A stretch of 64,000 bases of DNA, from assembly GCA_017963165.1 (NCBI GenBank), contig JAGCTZ010000161.1, positions 5,881 through 69,880 of the forward strand, given 5' to 3'. The DNA is from Treponema sp. (GTDB lineage Bacteria; Spirochaetota; Spirochaetia; Treponematales; Treponemataceae). The position numbers and the translations under genes are program-made. A model generated the notes under the pieces. The model ran no database searches. It was not told the origin of the DNA and was given only the letters and a program-made list of their open reading frames with translations. Of this stretch, positions 43,086-53,082 are shown piece by piece (the stretch's first letter is position 1; the number at the start of each line of letters is the position of its first letter).

Positions 43086-43646
43086 ATGGCAGATGATGAA
43101 GAAGATTTGAACCTTGATGATGGTGGTAGCGGTGCTGCTCCTTCTAAAAAGCGTGGGCTCGGAAATCTTTTTTCTGGCTTGTTAAAATGGATTATTATCG
43201 CCGTTGCTGCAATTATTGTAATAATTGTTGTTGTATTCTTCACGGTAAAAATCGTAAATAAAAATAGTGCTAAAAATGCATACAATCCTAACGTTAGTGC
43301 CGAAGAATATCAGGGCCAGCGAGAGGTTTATGACTGGTATAAATCAATCGGTGTAATCCAGACTACAACCTGCGATGAAAATGCTGCAACAGTACGTGTA
43401 AATGTATATCTTGGCTACAAAAAAGACGATAAAGCTACTTCAACAGAAATTACATCACGTTCTGTAGAATTAAAAGACTTTTTGCGACGATATTTCCGTG
43501 GAAAAACAGCCGCAGAGCTAAAAAATTCAAATAATGAAGAAAAATTAAAAATGGAAATAAGGAACGGAATAAACGATAAGGTTCTTTCTGGTTCCAAAAT
43601 CCGAGATATAAGTTTTGATCAATTAGATGTAATTGAACAGAATTAA
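43086..43646 (+). CDS. fliL: Flagellar basal-body-associated protein FliL
   Basis: This 186-residue protein has an acidic N-terminus (MADDEEDLNLDD), a single membrane helix (IIIAVAAIIVIIVVVFFTV) and a periplasmic domain with stomatin/SPFH-like fold predicted, including VRVNVYLGYKK and GINDKVLSGSKIRDI. FliL surrounds the stator and supports motility; in spirochaetes it affects periplasmic flagellar orientation. The ATG at 43086 is preferred to a TTG at 43071 because GGAGGGG precedes it. Confidence 0.92.
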   Translation: MADDEEDLNLDDGGSGAAPSKKRGLGNLFSGLLKWIIIAVAAIIVIIVVVFFTVKIVNKNSAKNAYNPNVSAEEYQGQREVYDWYKSIGVIQTTTCDENAATVRVNVYLGYKKDDKATSTEITSRSVELKDFLRRYFRGKTAAELKNSNNEEKLKMEIRNGINDKVLSGSKIRDISFDQLDVIEQN

Positions 43647-43662
43647 AAAAGGTGGAGTGTGA

Positions 43663-44700
43663 ATGAACGAGGTTCTGTCACAGGACGAGATTGACCAACT
43701 TCTTAATGCCATCAGTTCGGGCGATACCGATACCGATGAATTTAAGCCGGTCAATAGTACACGCAAAATAAAAATTTACGACTTTAAGCGTCCTTCTAAG
43801 TTCTCAAAGGAACAGCTGCGTACGGTCTCAAATATGCATGAGACCTTTGCGCGTTTAACGACAACAAGTCTTTCGGCACAGCTGCGTTCGCTTGTTCATG
43901 TACACGTTGCTTCTGTAGATGAACTTACTTACGAAGAATTTATTCGTTCTATTCCGACTCCAACAACGCTTGCTATTATAAACATGGATCCACTCAAGGG
44001 TAGTGCGGTTCTGGAAATAGACCCTGCAATTACTTTCTGTATGATTGACCGACTTTTTGGTGGTCGCGGTGCTACTTCAAGTAACAAGAACCGTGATCTT
44101 ACAGATATCGAACAGGAAGTAATGGAAGGTGTAATTGTACGTATTCTTGCAAATATGCGCGAAGCTTGGACTCAGGTAATTGATTTGCGTCCACGTTTTG
44201 CTCAGATTGAAACAAATCCCCAGTTTGCACAGATTGTACCACCAACAGAAATGGTCGTTCTTGTAACTTTGGACACAAAAGTCGGTGATGAAGAAGGAAT
44301 GATGAACTTCTGTATCCCATATCTTACTATTGAGCCGATTGTTTCAAAGCTTTCTACTCAGTTCTGGTTCTCTTCGGTAAGAAGAAGTTCTACAACTCAG
44401 TATCTTGGAACAATTAAAGGACAAATTTCTTCTGTAGATATGGATATCGTGGCAGAAATAGGAACAATTAATCTGCCAATCAGAGATGTGCTTTCATTGC
44501 GTGTTGGTGATGTTGTACGTCTTTCAAGCATCAAAGTTGGAGATGCTTTAACACTTAGTGTTGGAAATAAGAAAAAGTTTTACTGTCAGCCGGGTGTTGT
44601 CGGTAAAAAAATGGCTGTACAGATAACAGGAAAGATTGAAGAAAGTGACGCGGAGGAATTCGAAGAGCTTTCCGTAGAAGGAGACGAATCGTATGAGTGA
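43663..44700 (+). CDS. fliM: Flagellar motor switch protein FliM
   Basis: This 345-residue protein has an N-terminal CheY-binding peptide ([13 protein letters not shown]), a middle CheC-like domain that contacts FliG (including DRLFGGRG and [14 protein letters not shown]), and a C-terminal SpoA domain ([20 protein letters not shown]). It forms the switch ring together with FliY/FliN. The ATG follows AGGTGGAG. The stop overlaps the fliY start by eight bases. Confidence 0.97.
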   Translation: MNEVLSQDEIDQLLNAISSGDTDTDEFKPVNSTRKIKIYDFKRPSKFSKEQLRTVSNMHETFARLTTTSLSAQLRSLVHVHVASVDELTYEEFIRSIPTPTTLAIINMDPLKGSAVLEIDPAITFCMIDRLFGGRGATSSNKNRDLTDIEQEVMEGVIVRILANMREAWTQVIDLRPRFAQIETNPQFAQIVPPTEMVVLVTLDTKVGDEEGMMNFCIPYLTIEPIVSKLSTQFWFSSVRRSSTTQYLGTIKGQISSVDMDIVAEIGTINLPIRDVLSLRVGDVVRLSSIKVGDALTLSVGNKKKFYCQPGVVGKKMAVQITGKIEESDAEEFEELSVEGDESYE

Positions 44701-45970
44701 TGGTGCTATCTCGCAAGATGAAATTGATGCTTTGCTTTCTGGCGTTTCAGTTGATGGTCTGAATTCTTCAGGCCACGTTGGAAATGGTCCAAGCTATCAT
44801 ATTGATATACCGACTCTTCAAAAACTTGCTGAGGAATTAAAGCCAAAGCTTGAAGAGAACGTAAATAAATATACAGGAGCGTCTTTTACAGTCGAAAATC
44901 CTGTTGTAGAGCTTTCAAGCAGAGATAAGGTGCTTGCAAGGCTTCCTGAGGTTGTTGTTGGAATTAATGCCGATTACAACGAAGGAATTAAAGGAAGTCA
45001 TCTTTACATTCTTTCAACAGATTTTTGTCTTAAGCTTTTTGCTCTTGTAAATAATGAAGAAGCAACTGAAGTTGACGATATGGTTCTTTCTGTTGTTTCA
45101 GAAATTGTTGCAACACATGTAAGTGCTCAGATAAATAGTCTTGATTCAAAGCTTCCTGGAATTACTTATTCAACTCCGGAAAGTGTTAACGAATCTAAAG
45201 CAATGATAATGTTCCCTCAGGGGGACTTTGTACTTACAAGCTATCCGCTTACTCTTGATGGAAAGGCTTATACTCTTTGGGAATGTTTGAGCGGTGACGC
45301 TTCTGAAAAAATTTCTAATGCCCTTGGTGGTGGAGCTTCTGCAGAAGATGATTCAATGGCAAGTCTTGGTATGGATGCCTTGAATGGAATGGGACTTGGT
45401 CCGGATCCTGCAGCACAACTTGGTTTAGGTGGCGGAGCCGCTATGGGTGGTGCAGCAATGGGTGGAGCCGCTATGGGCGGTGCAATGCCAAATATGCAGA
45501 TGGGCGGAATGCAACAGAATATGGGTATGCCAAACATGGGAATGGGTGGTATGCAGCAGAATATGGGAATGGGAGGCATGGCTGGCGGTATGGGCGCTAT
45601 GGGCGGTATGCAGATGCCTGCTAACATGGGTGTAAATATGGGAATGAATGTTCCAAATGTACAGTCTCTGCAATTCCCAAATCTTGCAGCTGGAATGGGT
45701 ACTGGCGAGCAGGGAAATATCGGTCTTATCATGGATGTATTCATGGAAATGACCGTAGAGCTTGGTCGAACTAAACGTTCTATCAAGGATATTCTTGGTA
45801 TGGGTGAAGGTACAATTATTGAGCTTGATAAGCTTGCCGGTGAACCTGTAGATATTCTTGTAAATCACAAGCAGATTGCAAAGGGAGAAGTTGTAGTTAT
45901 CGATGAAAACTTTGGTGTCCGCGTAACTGAAATTCTCTCTCCAATGGAAAGGGTAAACGACTTAAGCTAA
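44693..45970 (+). CDS. fliY: Flagellar switch protein FliY/FliN with Met/Gly-rich linker
   Basis: This 425-residue protein has an N-terminal FliM-like CheY-binding peptide ([13 protein letters not shown]), a CheC/FliY-type domain (about 35-215), a linker at residues 245-325 made almost only of Met, Gly, Ala, Asn and Gln, and a C-terminal SpoA (FliN) domain from about residue 340 ([16 protein letters not shown] through GVRVTEIL). In the CheC-like domain the motif SVVSEIVAT keeps Glu, but the Asn that follows in active CheC-type phosphatases is Ala, so phosphatase activity is doubtful. It overlaps fliM by eight bases. Confidence 0.92.
   Translation: MSDGAISQDEIDALLSGVSVDGLNSSGHVGNGPSYHIDIPTLQKLAEELKPKLEENVNKYTGASFTVENPVVELSSRDKVLARLPEVVVGINADYNEGIKGSHLYILSTDFCLKLFALVNNEEATEVDDMVLSVVSEIVATHVSAQINSLDSKLPGITYSTPESVNESKAMIMFPQGDFVLTSYPLTLDGKAYTLWECLSGDASEKISNALGGGASAEDDSMASLGMDALNGMGLGPDPAAQLGLGGGAAMGGAAMGGAAMGGAMPNMQMGGMQQNMGMPNMGMGGMQQNMGMGGMAGGMGAMGGMQMPANMGVNMGMNVPNVQSLQFPNLAAGMGTGEQGNIGLIMDVFMEMTVELGRTKRSIKDILGMGEGTIIELDKLAGEPVDILVNHKQIAKGEVVVIDENFGVRVTEILSPMERVNDLS
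45429..45665 (+). repeat. Met/Gly codon-rich repeat in fliY
   Basis: Repeated units coding for MGGAA, MQQNMGM and MGGM follow each other without interruption. Units such as GCTATGGGTGGTGC recur at the DNA level, and all steps are multiples of three. Confidence 0.8.
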
Positions 45971-45997
45971 AACCGATTTTTTAGGGTGGGGAAATTG

Positions 45998-46678
45998 GTG
46001 AATAATATAAAATCTCATTATAGAGTAAAAACTCTTTTTTGTATCTCATTAATTCTGCTGTTCGCAGCAGAAAATTTGTTTTCTCAGGCAAATCAAAATC
46101 AAACAGAAAATATAGCAACTGCACAGACTGTAAATTCTTCATTTGAAAACGACACAAATTATTTTGCTGATAATTCTAATGGTTCAGATTCTGGAAATGC
46201 TGCCAGCACTTATAAAGCTCCTTCTACAGCAAGATTAATCATACGAATGATTGTTGTTCTTGTACTTGTTGTTGCCGCTCTTTATGGATTAATGTGGTTT
46301 TTCAAGAAAAAGAACAATCCTGCACAAAGCGATGATGATTTTTTAAGAAGAGTTTCATCACTTACACTTTCACCTGGAAAATCTGTAGAAATAGTAACAC
46401 TTGTAGACCGAGGTTTTATTCTTGGTGTAACAGACAGCAATATAAATCTTATTGCCGAAATTACAGATAAAGAAATGATTTCTGCACTTAACCTTAACTT
46501 CGACAAAAAACAGAATACAAAAAAACCAATGAATTTCTCTGATGTACTTGATATGTTTATGCCGGGTAATGCAAGAAACAGAAGTAATATATACAGTAAT
46601 ACAGAACAGGCTGTAGAAAATCTTTCTAGAAATTCTGTAAATGAAGAAACAGAACCTTCGGATGGAAACAACAGATGA
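45998..46678 (+). CDS. fliO: Flagellar export protein FliO (FliZ)
   Basis: This protein of about 226 residues has an N-terminal signal-like hydrophobic stretch (LFCISLILLFAAENLFS), a Ser/Asn-rich periplasmic segment, one membrane helix (LIIRMIVVLVLVVAALYGLMWFF) and a cytoplasmic domain with RRVSSLTLSPGKSVEIVTLVDRGFILGV, the FliO signature. It assists assembly of FliP. The start is ambiguous: GTG at 45986, TTG at 45995 and GTG at 45998 are in frame. The last is chosen because GGTGGGG (45985-45991) then has normal spacing. Confidence 0.85.
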   Translation: MNNIKSHYRVKTLFCISLILLFAAENLFSQANQNQTENIATAQTVNSSFENDTNYFADNSNGSDSGNAASTYKAPSTARLIIRMIVVLVLVVAALYGLMWFFKKKNNPAQSDDDFLRRVSSLTLSPGKSVEIVTLVDRGFILGVTDSNINLIAEITDKEMISALNLNFDKKQNTKKPMNFSDVLDMFMPGNARNRSNIYSNTEQAVENLSRNSVNEETEPSDGNNR

Positions 46679-47499
46679 AAAGCTTAAGAAAATCAATTTT
46701 AATAATTCTGTTTTTCCTCATTCCTCTTGCGACACTTCCTTCACAGTCAACAAATACATTTCCGCAGGGCTCTACATCTGGCACTACAGAAATGAATGAA
46801 AATATAAGACCTGTACAGATTCCAAATATTGCTGTTCAGATTACAGAACCGCAGTCTGGTAAGGAAGTTGCTTTTTCTGTAAGACTTCTGCTTTTGCTTA
46901 CAGTTCTTACTCTTGCTCCAAGTATTCTTATTCTTGTAACCTGCTTCCTTCGTTTTTCAATTGTTCTTGATTTTATTAAACGAGCACTTTCTTTACAGCA
47001 GGTTCCGCCAACTTCTGTTTTAAATGGAATTGCTTTTTTTATGACAGTATTCATAATGTGGCCTACCTTTACCACAATGTATAATAATTCATTTAAGCCG
47101 CTTTCTGACGGACAGATTGGAATTGAACAGGCTTATAAAGAGGCAGAAGCTCCAATCCGCGAGTTTATGTTTCAGCAGATGTCTGATGATACAACCTATA
47201 TCAAGCTTTTTATGAATATGTCAAAACTTGAAAAGCCTGAAACTCCAAGTGATGTACCGACATATATTCTGGTTCCGTCGTACATTCTTCATGAGCTTAC
47301 AGTTGCCTTTAAAATCGGCGTTCTTTTGTATATTCCGTTTATAGTTATAGATATGGTAGTCGCAAGTATACTTATGGCTATGGGTATGATGATGTTGCCT
47401 CCGGTTCAGATTTCCATGCCGTTCAAGCTTATTCTTTTTGTTCTTGTTGACGGTTGGGGACTTTTGACACAACAGTTGTTTGTATCTGTTATAAGGTAG
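46675..47499 (+). CDS. fliP: Flagellar export gate protein FliP
   Basis: This 274-residue protein has a cleavable signal peptide (about residues 1-25), then membrane helices. Signature segments are LTVLTLAPSILILVTCFLRFSIVL, NGIAFFMTVFIMWPTF, VPSYILHELTVAFKIGVLLYIPF and MGMMMLPPVQISMPFKLILF. It forms the core export pore with FliQ and FliR. The start overlaps the fliO stop (ATGA). Confidence 0.97.
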   Translation: MKSLRKSILIILFFLIPLATLPSQSTNTFPQGSTSGTTEMNENIRPVQIPNIAVQITEPQSGKEVAFSVRLLLLLTVLTLAPSILILVTCFLRFSIVLDFIKRALSLQQVPPTSVLNGIAFFMTVFIMWPTFTTMYNNSFKPLSDGQIGIEQAYKEAEAPIREFMFQQMSDDTTYIKLFMNMSKLEKPETPSDVPTYILVPSYILHELTVAFKIGVLLYIPFIVIDMVVASILMAMGMMMLPPVQISMPFKLILFVLVDGWGLLTQQLFVSVIR

Positions 47500-47506
47500 G
47501 TGGAGT

Positions 47507-47776
47507 ATGTCAATCGGTGAAGTAATATCCCTTATGCGTGGCGCTGTAACTCAAATTATCTCGATAATAGCTCCAGTTCTTGGACTTGCACTTATAGTTG
47601 GACTTGTTGTTGCAATCCTTCAGGCAGTAACTTCAATTCAGGAACAGACACTTACATTTCTACCAAAGCTTCTTGTAATACTTTTAGTAATTGCACTTCT
47701 TGGAGGCTTTATGTTTACTTCCTTAAGGGAATATACTGTTGCTTTGTTTAACCGGATACCTGATTTTGCAAAATAA
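47507..47776 (+). CDS. fliQ: Flagellar export gate protein FliQ
   Basis: This 89-residue protein has two membrane helices and the family core IIAPVLGLALIVGLVVAILQ followed by TSIQEQTLTFLPKL. It lies seven bases after fliP behind GGTGGAG and is a pore subunit with FliP and FliR. Confidence 0.96.
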   Translation: MSIGEVISLMRGAVTQIISIIAPVLGLALIVGLVVAILQAVTSIQEQTLTFLPKLLVILLVIALLGGFMFTSLREYTVALFNRIPDFAK

Positions 47777-47807
47777 TTAAAAAAGGAGTTTATAAAAGGA
47801 TTTTCAA

Positions 47808-48617
47808 ATGTTTGACCAGATTCTTTCACAGGCTCCAGTTTATCTCTTGATTTTTGTAAGATGCTTCGCTCTTATAATGACGCTTCCGCTTTTTTCTACA
47901 AGAGCAGTTTCTAGAATTGCAAAAATTGCGTTTGCCGGCTACATGGCTTTTTTCCTTTTAGGTACAGCAGACCTTTCTGAGTATACAGTTTTCTTAGGCT
48001 CTGATGGAGCATTTTCTTTATATTTTATAATGCTGCTTGCAGGCGAAGCGTTAATAGGAATTATCATTGGCTTTTATATCACAATAATTTTTGCAGCGTT
48101 TAGTACAGCAGGACAGTTCACAGCTTTTCAGATGGGTTTTAGTGCGGCCAGTACATATGATGCAATGGCGCAGGTAGAAAACCCGCTTATGGGTCAATTC
48201 TTCAACTTTATTGCAATGCTTGTTTTTATGCAGAATCAATGGTTCCAGCGATTGTTTCTGGGAGGTCTTACTTCGAGCTTTAAAGCTTTGACTGCAATTT
48301 CTGTAGTAAATAGCGGTGAAACAATAATTACATTTATGCTTAAAGGGCTTACTAAACTTTTTGCTGATGCTCTTATAATTGCGCTTCCGATTATGGGAAC
48401 GCTTCTTTTAATAACAATCTGTACGGGACTCCTTTCAAAGGCAGCTCCACAGATGAACCTTCTGTCAGAAGGTTTCCCGGTGATGATTCTTACAGCCTTT
48501 TTATTGATTATGCTGCTTATTCCGTCGATGACAGACTTTTTCGTTCGTTCATTTGCAGGTGGATTTAAGGCGCTGGAAGATTTATTCACAAATATTGGTG
48601 GTGGAGGTTTGAGATAA
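47808..48617 (+). CDS. fliR: Flagellar export gate protein FliR
   Basis: This 269-residue protein has about six membrane helices. Conserved parts are FVRCFALIMTLPLFSTRAV, LLAGEALIGIIIGFYITI, QMGFSAASTYDAMAQVENP and GLLSKAAPQMNLLSEGFPVMI. It closes the FliPQR pore and contacts FlhB. The stop is immediately followed by the flhB start. Confidence 0.96.
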   Translation: MFDQILSQAPVYLLIFVRCFALIMTLPLFSTRAVSRIAKIAFAGYMAFFLLGTADLSEYTVFLGSDGAFSLYFIMLLAGEALIGIIIGFYITIIFAAFSTAGQFTAFQMGFSAASTYDAMAQVENPLMGQFFNFIAMLVFMQNQWFQRLFLGGLTSSFKALTAISVVNSGETIITFMLKGLTKLFADALIIALPIMGTLLLITICTGLLSKAAPQMNLLSEGFPVMILTAFLLIMLLIPSMTDFFVRSFAGGFKALEDLFTNIGGGGLR

Positions 48618-49688
48618 TTGGCTGCAGAAGATGAAGGCAGAACAGAAGAACCGTCGGAACACAGGCTTGAACAGGCACGCAAAGAAGGTCGTGTCGCCAA
48701 AAGTCAGGAAATATCCAGCGCGTTAGTAATGCTTTTTGGTGTAATAGTTTTAATCATCCTCGGCAAATGGCTCTTATCTCAATGTATATCTATATATAAT
48801 TATTATTTTTCCCGCTGCAGTTCTCCTGATGTAAGGGATGCAAGTCTTTTTACTGCTTTTCTTATGACTTTCTTAAAAATGATTGCACCTGTTGCCGGTG
48901 TTGCAGTTGTAGCAGCTTTTGTAGGAAATATAATTCAAACACGAGGTTTTATTTTCAGCTGGAAACCGATTGAACCGGACCTTAAAAAAATCCTTCCAAA
49001 ATTTGGTGAATATTTTAGAAAAACTCTTTTTTCGGGAAAAGGTCTTTTTAATATTGCAAAGTCAATCGGTAAGGTTACTTTGATTGTTCTTGTCGGATAT
49101 CTTGTAATAAGAAAAAATATTTTTGTTCTAATAGAAATTGTCAGCAACGGACAGATTCTTTCTGCAGTTGGAAAAATTGCATCTATCGGTGCAACAATCC
49201 TAATAATTGTAGCAGTCCTGTTTCTTGCAATTTCAATTCCTGATTATTTTGTCCAGAGACACGAACATCGTGAAGGCTTAAAAATGACAAAGCAGGAAGT
49301 TAAGCAGGAGTATAAGGAACTCGAAGGTGATCCGGAAGTAAAAGCAAGGCTTCAGCAGATGCAGCGCCAGCTTCTTGCACAGAATATTCCAAGAGCTGTT
49401 GCAGAAGCAGATGTTGTTGTTACAAACCCTACGCATTTTGCTGTTGTATTAAAATACGAAGAAAATGTTGATGAAGCTCCTAGGGTTACTGCAAAAGGCG
49501 AAGATCAAACAGCTTTGTATATAAGACGACTTGCAACCGAAAACGGAATTCCAATTCAGGAAGATCGTCCTCTTGCACGTTCTCTATATACAGATGTGAA
49601 AATTGGTGATATAATACCTAGTATATATTGGAAAGCTATTTCCGTTATATATAGTCATATATTAAATAACTCAAAAACCAAAAGTTAG
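48618..49688 (+). CDS. flhB: Flagellar export switch protein FlhB
   Basis: This 356-residue protein has an N-terminal basic segment (EPSEHRLEQARKEGRVAKSQE), four membrane helices and a cytoplasmic domain with the autocleavage site NPTH near residues 269-272. Cleavage there switches export from rod/hook to filament substrates. The start is a TTG directly after the fliR stop; GGTGGAGG lies about 11 bases upstream inside fliR. Confidence 0.96.
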   Translation: MAAEDEGRTEEPSEHRLEQARKEGRVAKSQEISSALVMLFGVIVLIILGKWLLSQCISIYNYYFSRCSSPDVRDASLFTAFLMTFLKMIAPVAGVAVVAAFVGNIIQTRGFIFSWKPIEPDLKKILPKFGEYFRKTLFSGKGLFNIAKSIGKVTLIVLVGYLVIRKNIFVLIEIVSNGQILSAVGKIASIGATILIIVAVLFLAISIPDYFVQRHEHREGLKMTKQEVKQEYKELEGDPEVKARLQQMQRQLLAQNIPRAVAEADVVVTNPTHFAVVLKYEENVDEAPRVTAKGEDQTALYIRRLATENGIPIQEDRPLARSLYTDVKIGDIIPSIYWKAISVIYSHILNNSKTKS

Positions 49689-49709
49689 TAGATTGCTGGG
49701 TGGGGACTG

Positions 49710-51842
49710 ATGGCAAACGAAGGTCGTGGAAAAGTATTAAATTTCATAGCACATAATTATGTCGCTGTTGCGGCAGTGCTCGTTATTTTTCTTCTCTTTA
49801 TTCCAATTCCAAAAGTAATAATTGACCTCTGTATGATTTTGAATCTTGCTTTTGCAATCATAATCATGCTTGCTGTTCTTTCTACACCTCGTGCTTCCGA
49901 TTTTCAGACATTCCCAAGAATAATTCTTTTTCAGACAATGTTTGGACTTGGAATAAACATTGCTTCTACAAGACTTATCCTTAGTGCAAAAACTGTAGCC
50001 TCTGGAATATCAAGTGAACAGAGTGCAATGGTCCAGGCCTTTGCTAATATTGTTGCTGGAAATAACATTGTAATTGGTTTTGTAATCTTTATTATTCTTA
50101 TAGTTGTTCAGGTTCTTGTTGTTACAAAGGGTGCCGGTCGTGTATCAGAAGTTGCAGCACGCTTTTCTTTGGACTCAATGACACAAAAGTTCTTTGATGT
50201 AGATAACAGACTTAACAGCGGAGTTATTGACGATCAGGAAGCCTTACGTCTTAAGGATGCAATCCGTAAGGAAATTGACTTTTATTCTAACATGGACGGT
50301 TCTTCTAAGTTTGTTTCTGGAAACGTAAAGGCCGGTATTTTTATTACTGCAATAAACCTTATTGGTGGATTTATTGTAGGAATGAATTTTAATAACATGT
50401 CTTTTTCCGATGCGCTTAAAACATATTCCATTCTTACGATTGGTGATGGACTTATGTCACAGCTGCCTTCTATCATCATTTCTTTTGCAACCGGTTTGCT
50501 CGTTACTGGTACAAAATCTGATGAAGAGCTTGGCGAACAGATTAGACAGGATTTTACAAAAGACGGATATCAATATCAGATTGTCGGTGCAATTCTTATT
50601 ATAACGGGAATTGCATTACGTGCAGGAACTCAATGGCTTCTTCTTCCTGTTGGTATATTCTTTATTTTCATTGGAATAAGAATGGCAAGTCGTCAGGCAA
50701 AACAGAAGGAAAAAATCAGACAGCAGGAAGAGCAGCAGAAAGCAACAAATCAGTCTGGTGCTTCTTCTCCTGATTCAGAAAAAATTGCCCTTATTGATAA
50801 TCTTTCACTCGAACTTGGATATGCACTCATTCCTCTTGTCAGCAAAGAAAAAGGTGCCGAGCTTCTTGAACGAATTACGCGAATACGAAATGAAGCAAAA
50901 CTTGATATGGGATTTTTGATTCCAAAAATTCACATTCAGGATAATATGACTCTTGATCCGAATGACTACAGCTTTAAGATTAAAGGAATCGAAGCTGGTC
51001 ATGCAAATATAAAGCTTGGTTATTACATGTGTATGGATACAGGCTCCGTAATAAAACCGCTTAAAGGTGAACGGACAAAGGATCCTGCATTTGGAATGGA
51101 CGCAATCTGGCTGCCAGAGGATCAGCGTGCAGAAGCAGAAGAAGCTGGTTATGTAGTTGTAGACCCACCCACCATTATTGCAACTCATATCACCGAGCTT
51201 ATTCGTGCAAATGCCGCAAAGATGCTTGGACGACAGGAAGTTTCTTCGATCATGGATACAGTCAAAGAAAAGAATCCTGTGCTTGTTGACGAAGTTCTTA
51301 ACACTGCCAAGCTTACATACGGACAGATTCAAAAGGTTCTTCAAAATCTGCTCGAAGAAAATGTTTCAATCAGAGATATTGTTACAATTCTCGAAACTCT
51401 TGCAAACTATGCAAATATCTCTAAAAATCCGTGGGACCTTACAGAAAAAGTCCGCGAAGCACTTGGAACACAAATCTGTCTTCAATATGCAGATCCTGGA
51501 GACAAGAAAATCCGCGTGATTCAGCTTTCTGAAGGCTTTACAGAACTTCTGCATGAAAATGCAATCTACCCACCGGATGGTTCTAAGCCTCAGGTTGCTC
51601 TTGATCCTGTAGACAGAAGAAAGTGGCTTAATTCTGTAAGTTCAACTCTTGCCCGTGTAAGAGATAAGGGGTATCAGCCTATTATCATGTGCAGCCAGAT
51701 TGTAAGACAATTAGTAAAATCTTCAATCGAACGTGAAATGCCGGGTGTAGTTGTAATTTCAGAAATGGAGCTTATGGCAGCTGGAAGAAATGTATCCGTA
51801 GAAGTTATTGATAAAATTGAAGATATGGAAGAGGTGGCATAA
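49710..51842 (+). CDS. flhA: Flagellar export protein FlhA
   Basis: This 710-residue protein has an N-terminal half with eight membrane helices and the FHIPEP-type region (DFQTFPRIILFQTMFGLGIN, TRLILS). The C-terminal half is a cytoplasmic domain that forms the nonameric docking ring for chaperone-substrate complexes (from about residue 360). Length is normal. The ATG follows GGTGGGG. It is followed by flhF after three bases. Confidence 0.97.
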   Translation: MANEGRGKVLNFIAHNYVAVAAVLVIFLLFIPIPKVIIDLCMILNLAFAIIIMLAVLSTPRASDFQTFPRIILFQTMFGLGINIASTRLILSAKTVASGISSEQSAMVQAFANIVAGNNIVIGFVIFIILIVVQVLVVTKGAGRVSEVAARFSLDSMTQKFFDVDNRLNSGVIDDQEALRLKDAIRKEIDFYSNMDGSSKFVSGNVKAGIFITAINLIGGFIVGMNFNNMSFSDALKTYSILTIGDGLMSQLPSIIISFATGLLVTGTKSDEELGEQIRQDFTKDGYQYQIVGAILIITGIALRAGTQWLLLPVGIFFIFIGIRMASRQAKQKEKIRQQEEQQKATNQSGASSPDSEKIALIDNLSLELGYALIPLVSKEKGAELLERITRIRNEAKLDMGFLIPKIHIQDNMTLDPNDYSFKIKGIEAGHANIKLGYYMCMDTGSVIKPLKGERTKDPAFGMDAIWLPEDQRAEAEEAGYVVVDPPTIIATHITELIRANAAKMLGRQEVSSIMDTVKEKNPVLVDEVLNTAKLTYGQIQKVLQNLLEENVSIRDIVTILETLANYANISKNPWDLTEKVREALGTQICLQYADPGDKKIRVIQLSEGFTELLHENAIYPPDGSKPQVALDPVDRRKWLNSVSSTLARVRDKGYQPIIMCSQIVRQLVKSSIEREMPGVVVISEMELMAAGRNVSVEVIDKIEDMEEVA

Positions 51843-51845
51843 AAA

Positions 51846-53081
51846 ATGTCGTTGGAAAGTGGAATCAAGCAGACAATTGAAGGAGACACTCTCGAAGAAT
51901 GCAAAAGAAAACTAAGGGAAAAATACGGTGACGATTATACAATCGAAAACCGTGAATCAATTTTTAAACCCAGTGGTTTTCTTGGCCTCAGACAAAAAGA
52001 AGTTCAGCGTGTAACTTATACTGTAATTCATAAAAAAGCTTACGACAATTCTTCATATATTTCTGCAAGAGACCGCGAAAAAGAAGAAAAAGAACTTGAA
52101 AGAAATAAACAGGCAATTCTTCAGAACAGTAATAATCTTATATTAAATTCAACTCTCAATACGCTTGCCTCAAAAGTAGAAGAAATGAATAAGCAGATCT
52201 CTTCTATGTCTTCTACAATGGTTGCTAATTCAAGCGAAGGTCATGAAACAATCAGACAGATAGAAGAACTGCTTGAACAGAATGAGTTTACACTTTCATA
52301 TATCCGCATGATAGAAGATAAAATCCGTACACAATTTTCGCTTGATGAACTAGACGATTTTAATCTTGTAGAAAGGTATGTTGTAGACTGGATTGGAGAA
52401 TCAATTTCTATTTCGCCGGAAAAGGCATTTCGTCCGCCACATGTTGTCATAATTATAGGACCTACAGGTGTTGGAAAAACGACTACACTTGCAAAGCTAG
52501 CTGCAAATACAATTCTTGATGCTAAAAACAAAAATCTTTCAAGACCGGCTTTATGTATTTTTACGATTGACTCAATGCGTGTTGGTGCTCTGGAACAGCT
52601 TAGCCGATACGGAGACGCAATGGACCAGAAGGTTCTTAAAGCCGAAACTGCAGATGATGTAAAGGAAATTTACGAAGAGTACAAGGAACATGTAGATTAT
52701 ATTTTTGTTGATACAGGTGGTTACAGTCCTAATGATGCAACTCATATCGGCATGATGAAAAATGTTTTAGATGTAAATATGAATCCCGATGTTTACCTGA
52801 CTGTTACTGCTTCTACAAAAGCAAGTGATTTACAGACAATATTCAGAAATTATGAACCACTTGGTTATGATTCTGTAATTGTTACTAAGTGTGATGAAAC
52901 AAAAGTATTTGGAAACATAATCAGTGTTTTGTGGGATAAGCATAAATCAATTTCGTATATAACAGACGGGCAGCGGGTTCCAAGAAATATCCGCAAAGCA
53001 ACAGTAATTGATATTCTTAAAAATCTTAATGGTTTTAATATTGATAGAGTTCATATAGAAAATAAATTTGGAGAAAAATAA
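51846..53081 (+). CDS. flhF: Flagellar SRP-type GTPase FlhF
   Basis: This 411-residue protein has an N-terminal basic/coiled region (about 1-150), an N domain, and the SRP-GTPase core with P-loop GPTGVGKTTTLAKLA at residues 205-219, the IFTIDSMRVGALEQL segment and DTGGYSP. FlhF sets the place of flagellar assembly, at the poles in spirochaetes, and works with FlhG encoded next. GAGGTGG at the end of flhA is its ribosome site. Confidence 0.96.
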   Translation: MSLESGIKQTIEGDTLEECKRKLREKYGDDYTIENRESIFKPSGFLGLRQKEVQRVTYTVIHKKAYDNSSYISARDREKEEKELERNKQAILQNSNNLILNSTLNTLASKVEEMNKQISSMSSTMVANSSEGHETIRQIEELLEQNEFTLSYIRMIEDKIRTQFSLDELDDFNLVERYVVDWIGESISISPEKAFRPPHVVIIIGPTGVGKTTTLAKLAANTILDAKNKNLSRPALCIFTIDSMRVGALEQLSRYGDAMDQKVLKAETADDVKEIYEEYKEHVDYIFVDTGGYSPNDATHIGMMKNVLDVNMNPDVYLTVTASTKASDLQTIFRNYEPLGYDSVIVTKCDETKVFGNIISVLWDKHKSISYITDGQRVPRNIRKATVIDILKNLNGFNIDRVHIENKFGEK

Positions 53082-53082
53082 T

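Noticed and set aside
45268..45868. Pro/Ile-rich and His/Ser-rich open frames opposite fliY
   Set aside because: They are the reverse reading of the Met/Gly repeat and lack starts with ribosome sites.
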